Below, one piece after another: positions 5,832 to 12,400 of a stretch of DNA of 51,776 nt (position 1 is the first letter of the stretch; every line of letters begins with the position of its first letter). The position numbers and the translations under genes were made by a program. The notes beneath the pieces are model-generated. The model ran no database searches and was not told where the DNA came from. It saw only the letters and a list, made by a program, of their open reading frames with translations. The stretch is from an uncultured Eubacteriales bacterium (GTDB taxonomy: Bacteria > Bacillota > Clostridia > Christensenellales > UBA1242): NCBI GenBank assembly GCA_949878485.1, contig CATLAM010000007.1, forward strand, positions 1 through 51,776, read 5' to 3'.

Positions 5832-7253
5832 ATGAAAAAACTTTCAACTCTAATGTTTGTTTGCTTGATGGGTATTGTCTTCCTTTTTACTGGCTGTGGA
5901 ACTGTTGACCCTATTGTAAACAATGACGGAAATGTAATTTACAACGGAAACTCTGTCGTGAACATCGACGGATATCTTTATTATGCAAATTCTTTCAAGA
6001 GTTACAAAGATTTGTCAAGTGACAAAGATTACAATGAAGCAGTTAAAAAATCTTACCTTGCAAGAGTTAATGCAAATGTCAATTTGGAAGCAAAAACAAA
6101 AGACCATTCTCCTAAGAAAGTGGAAAAGGTTGCTCCTGAACTTGCTGGTCAAGAAAATGGTTTTATGTTTGCTTTAGGCGATTACATCTATTATTCCACA
6201 CCTAACCGTAAGGAAGGTAAAGACGAAAACGGCAAAGTTACACATTTTTACAATTACATTGCATTATATAGAAGCAAATTGAATGGTGACGGGAAAAACT
6301 TATTTTATACTGCTGATGCTGAAGTTTCTCAGATTGAAGTTTTGAAAGCAAATGACCATTATTATATAGTAATGCTTGCTGGAACGAAACTTATTAAAAT
6401 TCAAATTGGAAATAACATTGGTAAACCTGTGACTTTGGCTGAAAATGTTAAGAGTGTGGCACTTCCTGAAACTTATGAAAAAAACAACAATGCAACATCT
6501 TTAAACTGGAATAGTTATATTTTCTATACAACTGACGCTGGCGTTTACAGAATTGGATTGGTTGATGGCTCTTCAAATTGTGTCTATACTCATAAAGATG
6601 TAACTTTGATTGACAGACATAAAGATGTTTTATTCTTTACTGAAGGCGAAAAAACAGCTACAACTTATTATGCTGACTTGACTGGCGACGACAGCAAAAA
6701 TGCCTTGATTAACAATAAGACAGAACTTGCTGGTTTGTCATCTATTACTGACATCAATTTGATTTCTGTTAAAAACAGCACTCAAAATGGTGAATCTGAA
6801 GTTTCTGATTTAGGTTTTACATTTATTTACAACAGCAATCTTTACGCTTGCAAGTTTGGGCAAACTCCTGTTAAACTTACAATTAATGACAGTGAAGGTA
6901 ATGCACTTTCTGGTTTTCATGTTGTGGAAGTTGCTGAAGGTGTGGTTTATTTGACAACTGAAACAGGCGTGTTTAAAGTTGATTTAAATGGAATTTTCAG
7001 TGGTGTAGATTCAACAAGAAGTTTGACTGCAAAAACATTGGCAAAAATGACCAAGGTTTATGTTGAAACAAACTTGATTTCTTATGATGGGAAATACCTT
7101 TATTATTTTGCAAACCTTGAAGGTTTGGAAGATGAAAACGGAGAAATTGAAACTGTTGAAGATGAAACTTATTATTTATACAGAGTCAACATCTCTGGAA
7201 CAGAAGATTATCAACTTTTGGGCTTGACAGATTCTGAAGACAGAAATTCTTAA
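5832..7253 (+). CDS. Lipoprotein with a DUF5050-like beta-propeller
   Basis: A 473-aa lipoprotein. The start MKKLSTLMFVCLMGIVFLFTGC is a lipid-modification signal with lipobox FTGC, so the mature protein is anchored outside the cytoplasmic membrane by Cys22. The remainder consists of repeating blades with the pattern YYYANSF..., YIYYSTPNR..., LYRSKLNGDGKNLFY, YIFYTTDAGVYRI and YLYYFANLEG, typical of DUF5050/PQQ-like propeller domains that bind ligands or partners rather than catalyse. It is followed by a terminator and then spo0A. The upstream in-frame start at 5814 would spoil the signal peptide. No partner or ligand is evident. Confidence 0.85.
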   Translation: MKKLSTLMFVCLMGIVFLFTGCGTVDPIVNNDGNVIYNGNSVVNIDGYLYYANSFKSYKDLSSDKDYNEAVKKSYLARVNANVNLEAKTKDHSPKKVEKVAPELAGQENGFMFALGDYIYYSTPNRKEGKDENGKVTHFYNYIALYRSKLNGDGKNLFYTADAEVSQIEVLKANDHYYIVMLAGTKLIKIQIGNNIGKPVTLAENVKSVALPETYEKNNNATSLNWNSYIFYTTDAGVYRIGLVDGSSNCVYTHKDVTLIDRHKDVLFFTEGEKTATTYYADLTGDDSKNALINNKTELAGLSSITDINLISVKNSTQNGESEVSDLGFTFIYNSNLYACKFGQTPVKLTINDSEGNALSGFHVVEVAEGVVYLTTETGVFKVDLNGIFSGVDSTRSLTAKTLAKMTKVYVETNLISYDGKYLYYFANLEGLEDENGEIETVEDETYYLYRVNISGTEDYQLLGLTDSEDRNS

Positions 7254-7257
7254 AATT

Positions 7258-7285
7258 AAAGGCTGAATTATTCAGTCTTTTTTTA
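7258..7285 (+). terminator. Terminator of the lipoprotein gene
   Basis: GGCTGAAT/ATTCAGTC stem (one G-T pair, tight loop) followed by seven Ts. Confidence 0.75.
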
Positions 7286-7503
7286 ATTCAAAATATTCAA
7301 AAATAATTTTTGTTTTGTGGTTTATCTTTAAAATTTTTTGAATTTCTTTCTATTTCAATAACAAATTTTGTGTTTCGATTTTTTACGACAAAAAACTTTT
7401 TTCAGCGACAATTATACCTATTTTTCTCTTTTTCATTTTCTAAGTTTTGTGTTATCTTAGTCTTGTTTTGCGGGAAAGCAATAATTAAAGGAGAAAAATA
7501 AAA

Positions 7504-8253
7504 ATGGAAAATGTAAAAGAAAACAAGTTGCCAAGAATTTATATTGCGGATAACACTGAAGATAATGCTGTTATCGATTATTTTAAAAACAATGAAAATT
7601 ATGAATTTGTCGGTGCAAGTTTTGATGGACTTAAAGTTGTTGAAGATGTCAAAAATCTTCAACCTGATGTTCTAGTTTTGGAAGTTATGCTTGCAGGGCT
7701 TGACGGTTTTGCCGTGCTTGACAAGATTAAAGATTTAAAAGAAAAAATGCCAAAGATATTCTTTATTTCAAATCTTTCACACAGCGGGTTTGTGACAAAG
7801 GCTGTGCAATCTGGTGCAAGTTATTTCATGGTTAAACCTGTCTCTCCTGAAAATTTGGAAAGCAGAATTAATGAAGTGATTTTCAATGGTCGTTCTCAAG
7901 CAGAGAATAAACAATTGGATGAAAAGATTTCCAACATCTTTATCAGCATCGGAATTCCTGCCCATATCAAAGGTTATCAATTTTTAAGAGAAGCAGTTAA
8001 ACTTGCCGTGGAAGAGCCTGAGATTATCGGTTCAATTACTAAGAAACTTTATCCAACAATTGCTGAAAGATTTGAAACAAGTTCCAGTAAAGTTGAAAGA
8101 GGAATGCGTCATGCCATTGAAGTTGCATGGAACAGAGGAAAAATTGAAAATATTAACAATATTTTTGGTTTGAAGATATATAATAGAAATGAGAAGCCAA
8201 CAAATGGCGAACTCATTGCTTTAATAGCAGACAAAATGATTATGGACGGTTGA
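7504..8253 (+). CDS. spo0A: Spo0A, sporulation master regulator, with an altered receiver domain
   Basis: A 249-aa response regulator of Spo0A length and layout. An N-terminal receiver (about 10-130) is followed by the Spo0A DNA-binding domain, with the hallmark stretches LYPTIAERFETSS, SKVERGMRHAIEVAW and NRGKIENINNIFG. That domain binds 0A boxes and controls sporulation and stationary-phase genes. The receiver is unusual: in the block equivalent to PDVLVLD of Bacillus Spo0A, this protein has PDVLVLE, so Glu60 (GAA at 7681-7683) replaces the phosphoacceptor Asp. One of the two acidic-pocket Asp residues is also Asn17 (IADNTED). The active-site Lys (FMVKP) and a Ser at the switch Thr position remain. 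Glu can mimic phospho-Asp, so constitutive activity is possible (inference). GGAG precedes the ATG by 9 bases. The usual spoIVB neighbour is absent. Confidence 0.95.
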   Translation: MENVKENKLPRIYIADNTEDNAVIDYFKNNENYEFVGASFDGLKVVEDVKNLQPDVLVLEVMLAGLDGFAVLDKIKDLKEKMPKIFFISNLSHSGFVTKAVQSGASYFMVKPVSPENLESRINEVIFNGRSQAENKQLDEKISNIFISIGIPAHIKGYQFLREAVKLAVEEPEIIGSITKKLYPTIAERFETSSSKVERGMRHAIEVAWNRGKIENINNIFGLKIYNRNEKPTNGELIALIADKMIMDG

Positions 8254-8337
8254 TGCAAAAATCAGCAAAATTTGTGTAAATTTTGTTCAAAATGCCTAAA
8301 AAAGTCCAAAATTTCTTAAAAATTTTTACTTTTTGTA

Positions 8338-8366
8338 TTGAATTAAGATTTTTGTTGTGCTATAAT
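8338..8366 (+). promoter_or_regulatory. Promoter of the InlB-repeat protein gene
   Basis: TTGAAT at 8338-8343, 17 bases, TATAAT at 8361-8366 with a TGC just before it (extended -10). AGGAGG at 8378-8383 precedes the ATG at 8390. Confidence 0.75.
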
Positions 8367-8389
8367 AAAGCCATATTAGGAGGTCTTTT

Positions 8390-10150
8390 ATGTCTAGACA
8401 ACTTTCAAAAATTTTAGTTTCATGTGCATTGGTTGTGACTTTACTTCTTGCAATCGCTGGAACAATCTTTGCTTCTTACTATTCTTTTGGCACTGTTTTG
8501 AATGTTGAAGTGTTTTTAAACAAAACTGTAAGCAAAGCGGACACAGATGAAAGTGTTGCTCCATTTGCACAAGTTCGTTATAATGGAAAAGATGTAAATA
8601 AAAATCTTTCAGTTGCTCACACAACAAAAGTTGACTTAGATATTTTAAGTAAAGGTTACAACTTTGTTGGTTGGTATAAAGGAACTAAGGCTGATTATGA
8701 AGCCAAAGTAAAGGCAGGAACTTTAAAAGATTCTGACTATTTGAAAGCAGGCGAAAACAATCGTCTCTCTTTCACTGCATCAGATTATTCTGATTTAGTT
8801 GCTGTTTTTGACATCGTTGAATATGATGTTACTTGGAATTATTATGAAACAGGTTCAGATTGGAAAGCAGGAACAAATGCAAAAACTGAAACCCCTAAAT
8901 CTGCAAAAAATCATTATCTTTACGGCGAAAGAATTTCTGCAGATTTAAATGCTGCTGAAACAGGTGAATATATTTTCTGTGGTTGGCAAATTGCTGGAGA
9001 TGAAACAAATCAAGATTACAAATATGCAACATTTGTTGTTCCAGAAAAACCAGAAGTAAGCGAACCAGATGAAACTCTTCCAGACGAAGGCGAAGAAGAA
9101 ATTCCAAGCGGTGGCGTTTCTGCTGTCAATGTCGCTTCAATTGAACTTAATGCTCACTGGAGAGATGCTCAAGCAGTTTCTGTTATGTATTACAATGCTG
9201 ATGGCACAAAATTATTGACAAGCAAAGATGTTTCTGAAAAAGAACATAATTACACTCTTACAACTCCAGAAACTTTGGAAACAGAACTCAGCAATTTGAC
9301 ACTCAAAAATGGATACAGATATTACTGGTCTACTGACACAACAGGCAAAAACGAAGTTACTGGATTTGAAAAGTTGGAAGGTGACACTGCAGTTTATTTG
9401 CAAGAAAAAGTTATTTCATATAATGTTAAAGTTGAAAACGATGCAACAGAATTTGCAAGTTACAACAACAATTCAACATTCACAATCACAGTTGAAGATT
9501 ACAGCAAACTTACTGAAGCATTGACAGATGCCAACTGGACTAAGAAATATTCATATCACATGGTAAGTGGAGTTTCTTACAATGGCGGAAATTACAGTGC
9601 TGCATCAAATATTTTAGATAAAATCTTTGAAACAAATGCTCATACTGCTCTTGATTCTGAAATTATCATTTCACCAGTTGTAAGCGGTTATAAGAAAATT
9701 GAAGTTCAAGGTTTTGAATTCAATGCATACGCAACAGTTAATGACGGAATTCCAGAAGGAAAGATTTCAAATGTTTACTCTGAAAATGGAAATGAATTTA
9801 ATTTGTCAGGAAGTTCAGCAAGAGATTTAGTTGTTAATAACGAAGGAACAGTTAAAGCATTAAACATCTTTGAATTGCTTGGTTTAAAATCAACTGATGA
9901 AGATGAAGTTATAAGTTTGTATAACAGTGCTGACGAAGCAACTCGTGAACTTGTCACATTAAGAGCAATTAAAATTACAGTTGAAGGTGCAAACGAACAT
10001 GAAGGTGTTGTTGTAAACGGAAATACAACAGTTTGTGACTTTATTGAAACTCTTATTAAAGCGGGAATTGTTAATGCTGACAGAAATCAAGAAACTTTGA
10101 CAATTAAAAATATTAAAGTTATGTTCTGTGCAGAAAGCATTCTTGGATAA
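8390..10150 (+). CDS. Secreted/surface protein with InlB B-repeat-like domains
   Basis: A 586-aa exported protein. Residues about 8-30 (ILVSCALVVTLLLAIAGTIFA) form a signal peptide or N-terminal anchor. Two modules match the Listeria-Bacteroides (InlB B-repeat) style: one ending in GYNFVGWYKG, another beginning YDVTWNYYETG and ending YIFCGWQIAGDE. A Pro/Glu-rich linker (PEVSEPDETLPDEGEEEIP) follows, then a further 300 residues without recognisable domains. There is no LPXTG motif and no C-terminal membrane helix, so it is either secreted or held by its N-terminus. Such repeats are adhesion or stalk modules. It has its own promoter, is followed by tRNA-Val, and lies directly downstream of spo0A. 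Confidence 0.8.
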   Translation: MSRQLSKILVSCALVVTLLLAIAGTIFASYYSFGTVLNVEVFLNKTVSKADTDESVAPFAQVRYNGKDVNKNLSVAHTTKVDLDILSKGYNFVGWYKGTKADYEAKVKAGTLKDSDYLKAGENNRLSFTASDYSDLVAVFDIVEYDVTWNYYETGSDWKAGTNAKTETPKSAKNHYLYGERISADLNAAETGEYIFCGWQIAGDETNQDYKYATFVVPEKPEVSEPDETLPDEGEEEIPSGGVSAVNVASIELNAHWRDAQAVSVMYYNADGTKLLTSKDVSEKEHNYTLTTPETLETELSNLTLKNGYRYYWSTDTTGKNEVTGFEKLEGDTAVYLQEKVISYNVKVENDATEFASYNNNSTFTITVEDYSKLTEALTDANWTKKYSYHMVSGVSYNGGNYSAASNILDKIFETNAHTALDSEIIISPVVSGYKKIEVQGFEFNAYATVNDGIPEGKISNVYSENGNEFNLSGSSARDLVVNNEGTVKALNIFELLGLKSTDEDEVISLYNSADEATRELVTLRAIKITVEGANEHEGVVVNGNTTVCDFIETLIKAGIVNADRNQETLTIKNIKVMFCAESILG

Positions 10151-10175
10151 ATTTTAAGAAAATTTAAAAAATTGT

Positions 10176-10205
10176 TTGACATATGCTTTTAAAGTATGAT
10201 ATACT
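10176..10205 (+). promoter_or_regulatory. Promoter of tRNA-Val
   Basis: TTGACA at 10176-10181, an 18-base spacer and TATACT at 10200-10205, 13 bases before the tRNA. Confidence 0.8.
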
Positions 10206-10218
10206 TTAAGAGCATTGA

Positions 10219-10294
10219 GGGAGTTTAGCTCAGCTGGGAGAGCATCTGCCTTACAAGCAGAGGGTCATAGGTTCGAGCCCTATAACTCCCACCA
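10219..10294 (+). tRNA. tRNA-Val (TAC anticodon)
   Basis: The 76-nt cloverleaf has acceptor GGGAGTT/AACTCCC, anticodon stem TCTGC/GCAGA around CTTACAA (anticodon TAC), GGTTCGAGCCC T-arm and encoded CCA. Confidence 0.96.
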
Positions 10295-10302
10295 ATGGTA
10301 TG

Positions 10303-10342
10303 AAAAGCACGCTTATATCTATTAAGTATGGCGTGTTTTTTT
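10303..10342 (+). terminator. Terminator after tRNA-Val
   Basis: AGCACGC pairs with GCGTGTT (one G-T pair) across an 18-base loop, followed by a T run. Confidence 0.6.
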
Positions 10343-10463
10343 GTTGCTGTATGAATTCTGTATAAAATTTCAACTAAATACTTTTTAAACTTTGGATTAA
10401 ATTTAAATGATGATTGAGTTTATTTAATAATAAAAATATTAATCAAAATATTATAATTAGGTA

Positions 10464-10492
10464 TTGACAATGAGTGACAAATATAGTAAAAT
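10464..10492 (+). promoter_or_regulatory. Promoter of the GreA-like gene
   Basis: TTGACA at 10464-10469, 17-base spacer, TAAAAT at 10487-10492; GGAGG follows before the ATG at 10516. Confidence 0.75.
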
Positions 10493-10515
10493 GTTTATGA
10501 TTATGGAGGCAACAG

Positions 10516-11067
10516 ATGATTAAAATTTATAGTAATGCTCAAAAAACTAAACCATTCTTTTTGGATGATAAAGGTGTTGAACAAGTCAAATCAGATATTA
10601 AAAAACTTGAAGTCAAAATGGCTATGATAAATGCAGTTAAAGGTAATGCTATGGCAAGTGAGAAAAACACTACAGATAATTCTGGCCTTGATTTTGCTAA
10701 GAATGAACAAATTGCAATTACGACAGCACTTGAAGAAAGAAAATCTGTGTTAAAACATTGTAAATTAGTAAAAGCACATGGAGATGCTGATAAAGTTGAT
10801 TTATATGATGTTATAACTGTTTATGACAAAACTATTGATGATGAATATAAAGTTATTTTAACAGGGAAATATGAGCCTAAACAAAGTGAAATTTTTGACG
10901 ATGAAGAAGAAATAACATTAAATAGTCCACTTGGAGAATGTATTTTTGGTAAAACTAAAGGTGATGTAGTTATATATGAAATAAGAGACATTAAGCATGA
11001 AGTATTAATTAAAGATTTTACCAAAAGTGGCAACACAAAGGAAGATGTTGCTGGTTTAGATAAATAA
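10516..11067 (+). CDS. GreA/GreB-family transcription elongation factor-like protein
   Basis: A 183-aa protein. Residues about 18-85 are helical and charged (VKSDIKKLEVKM..., ALEERKSVLKHCKLV), matching the N-terminal coiled coil of Gre factors. Residues about 95-160 match the FKBP-like C-terminal domain (LYDVITVYD, YKVILTGKYEP, EITLNSPLGECIFGKTKGDVVIYEI; compare the SPLGxALxGxxxGD motif of GreA). Gre factors insert the coiled coil into the RNA polymerase secondary channel and stimulate cleavage of backtracked RNA through two acidic tip residues. Here the tip region contains NTTDNSGLDFA, and the exact acid pair is uncertain. It is probably a divergent paralogue, not the housekeeping GreA. It has a consensus promoter and a bidirectional terminator. 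Confidence 0.8.
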   Translation: MIKIYSNAQKTKPFFLDDKGVEQVKSDIKKLEVKMAMINAVKGNAMASEKNTTDNSGLDFAKNEQIAITTALEERKSVLKHCKLVKAHGDADKVDLYDVITVYDKTIDDEYKVILTGKYEPKQSEIFDDEEEITLNSPLGECIFGKTKGDVVIYEIRDIKHEVLIKDFTKSGNTKEDVAGLDK

Positions 11068-11096
11068 AAAAGACTGGTTTAAACCAGTCTTTTTTA
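11065..11096. terminator. Bidirectional terminator, near-perfect palindrome
   Basis: AAAAAAGACTGGTTT followed by AAACCAGTCTTTTTT, with A and T runs on both sides. It serves the GreA-like gene and the convergent zinc-ribbon gene, whose stop codon lies inside it. Confidence 0.9.
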
Positions 11097-11513
11097 TTGT
11101 TCTTTTCCGCAGTGACTGCAAAACTTGCTGTCTTTGTCTATTTCTTCACCGCATTCTTTACAATATTTTGTGTCTTTAATGCTTTTTTTTATAGCCTTGG
11201 CAGTTTTTGTTATTGCGTCACCTGAAATATCTGCTGTTGTATCTACGATGTCTTTTAAATCTTCTTTATTGTTTTGTTGTAAATATTTGACTGTCTTGAT
11301 TGCAGTTTTGTTTATATTTGGAATAAAACTTGCAAAAAGCACAGGAATAGAAAACACGATGCAAACTAAGCCTGGCATCATAAGACTCAAATTTGGTATT
11401 GAGTTACCAGAAACTGCTGTTCCTAATATAACTAATATTATTCCAATAATTAATAATAATGCACCAATAAGTTTCAGCCAAAAGAAAAGTTTAGGCTTTT
11501 CATTTTTACTCAT
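11094..11513 (-). CDS. Zinc-ribbon membrane protein
   Basis: A 139-aa protein beginning MSKNEKPKLFFWLKLIG. Two membrane segments lie at about residues 12-35 (LIGALLLIIGIILVILGTAV) and 46-66 (LMMPGLVCIVFSIPVLFASFI). A helical linker follows, then a C-terminal zinc ribbon, CKECGEEIDKDSKFCSHCG. This architecture (small double-spanning membrane protein with a zinc_ribbon_2 domain) is common and functionally undefined in Firmicutes. The longer in-frame start at 11546 lacks a ribosome-binding site, whereas AAGGAG lies 6 bases before the ATG at 11513. Confidence 0.85.
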   Translation of the reverse strand: MSKNEKPKLFFWLKLIGALLLIIGIILVILGTAVSGNSIPNLSLMMPGLVCIVFSIPVLFASFIPNINKTAIKTVKYLQQNNKEDLKDIVDTTADISGDAITKTAKAIKKSIKDTKYCKECGEEIDKDSKFCSHCGKEQ

Positions 11514-11635
11514 TTTACGTCTCCTTATATTAAAATAATAACACATAATTGTAAATAAGTAAAGAAAATTAAATAGTTATTATAAAAAAGTTTTTCTAAT
11601 ATTTAAAATATAATTGAAAATTTTGTGATAAATGC

Positions 11636-11664
11636 TTGACAGTTTTTAAATTTCCAGTTATAAT
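11636..11664 (+). promoter_or_regulatory. Consensus promoter of tRNA-Ile
   Basis: TTGACA at 11636-11641, 17 bases, TATAAT at 11659-11664, both perfect. The tRNA begins about 50 bases after the predicted start. Confidence 0.85.
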
Positions 11665-11719
11665 AATACAGCATTTAAAAATATGGGTAATATTCTATAT
11701 AGATTTTAAATGTAAATAA

Positions 11720-11796
11720 TGGGATGTAGCTCAGTCGGTTAGAGCACCACCCTGATAAGGTGGGGGTCGGTGGTTCGAGTCCACTCATCCCAACCA
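11720..11796 (+). tRNA. tRNA-Ile (GAT anticodon)
   Basis: The 77-nt cloverleaf has acceptor TGGGATG/CATCCCA (first pair T-A), anticodon stem CCACC/GGTGG around CTGATAA (anticodon GAT), GGTTCGAGTCC T-arm and encoded CCA. Confidence 0.95.
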
Positions 11797-11806
11797 ATAG
11801 TGAATG

Positions 11807-11836
11807 AAAAACTGATATGAAAGTATCAGTTTTTTA
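11807..11836 (+). terminator. Terminator after tRNA-Ile
   Basis: ACTGATA, loop TGAAAG, TATCAGT, followed by a T run. The next ribosome-binding site begins right after it. Confidence 0.8.
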
Positions 11837-11849
11837 AAAAGGAGAAAAA

Positions 11850-12050
11850 ATGCTTAATATAAAATCAACTGAATCTTTTAAATAGGCTAATAAAAAAACA
11901 AATGCCGTAGCCTTTGGTAATGGAAAGCAGTATTCAAGATTCACATCACCAAATTATAATTCTTCAGAAGAAATAAAAAAGGTTTTATATGGAGATATTC
12001 CTTCAAAATACATCTATAAACAAACTAAAAATGATGGAATAGAATTATAG
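11850..12050 (+). pseudogene. Small ORF with one in-frame TAG after codon 11
   Basis: AAAAAGGAG at a good distance precedes ATG 11850, which reads MLNIKSTESFK, then TAG at 11883-11885. The same frame then stays open for 54 more codons (ANKKTNAVAFGNGKQYSRF... ending YKQTKNDGIEL) to TAG at 12050. A strong terminator follows. The best reading is a small gene with a nonsense mutation, or an 11-aa leader peptide followed by a degraded gene. Programmed read-through cannot be excluded. No family is recognised, and no in-frame ATG occurs after the stop. Confidence 0.5.
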
Positions 12051-12129
12051 TCATTGATGTTATTAAATCAATGTGGATTTTGTTTCAGTTATTTGATTTA
12101 GGTTATTTTGCTAAATTATTAGTGGTTAT

Positions 12130-12165
12130 AAAACACAACATATTTTCCATGTTGTGTTTTATTTA
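12130..12165 (+). terminator. Strong terminator within the gene-free stretch 12051-12400
   Basis: A 12-base perfect stem, AAAACACAACAT/ATGTTGTGTTTT, with loop ATTTTCC, followed by ATTTATTTT. Apart from this and the promoter at 12351-12380, the stretch 12051-12400 is AT-rich and shows no supportable gene. Confidence 0.8.
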
Positions 12166-12350
12166 TTTTATAAATAAGTCTGTTGTTGTCTTTGTGTTGT
12201 ATGTTTAGAAAATTATGAAATAAAGCGACATAAATTATGAACGACCTTTGTTTATATGTTTTAATTTGGTTTGTTTATGTTTTTTTCAATCGAATTAACT
12301 ATTTTATTCAATATGTTTTTTATAACAATAAAGGTTATTTATGTAAAAAA

Positions 12351-12380
12351 TTTGACATTTTTGGTCAAAAATTATATTCT
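12351..12380 (+). promoter_or_regulatory. Promoter with an inverted repeat over the -35 box
   Basis: TTGACA at 12352-12357, 17 bases, TATTCT at 12375-12380. The -35 lies in an inverted repeat TTTGAC-N7-GTCAAA (12351-12369), which may be an operator for the oxidoreductase gene. Confidence 0.5.
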
Positions 12381-12400
12381 TAAATATAAGGAGAAAATAG

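Noticed and set aside
7383..7396. TTTTTGTCGTAAAA on the minus strand upstream of spo0A, resembling a 0A box
   Set aside because: The core TGTCGAA is broken (TGTCGTA), and in such AT-rich DNA a near match is expected by chance.
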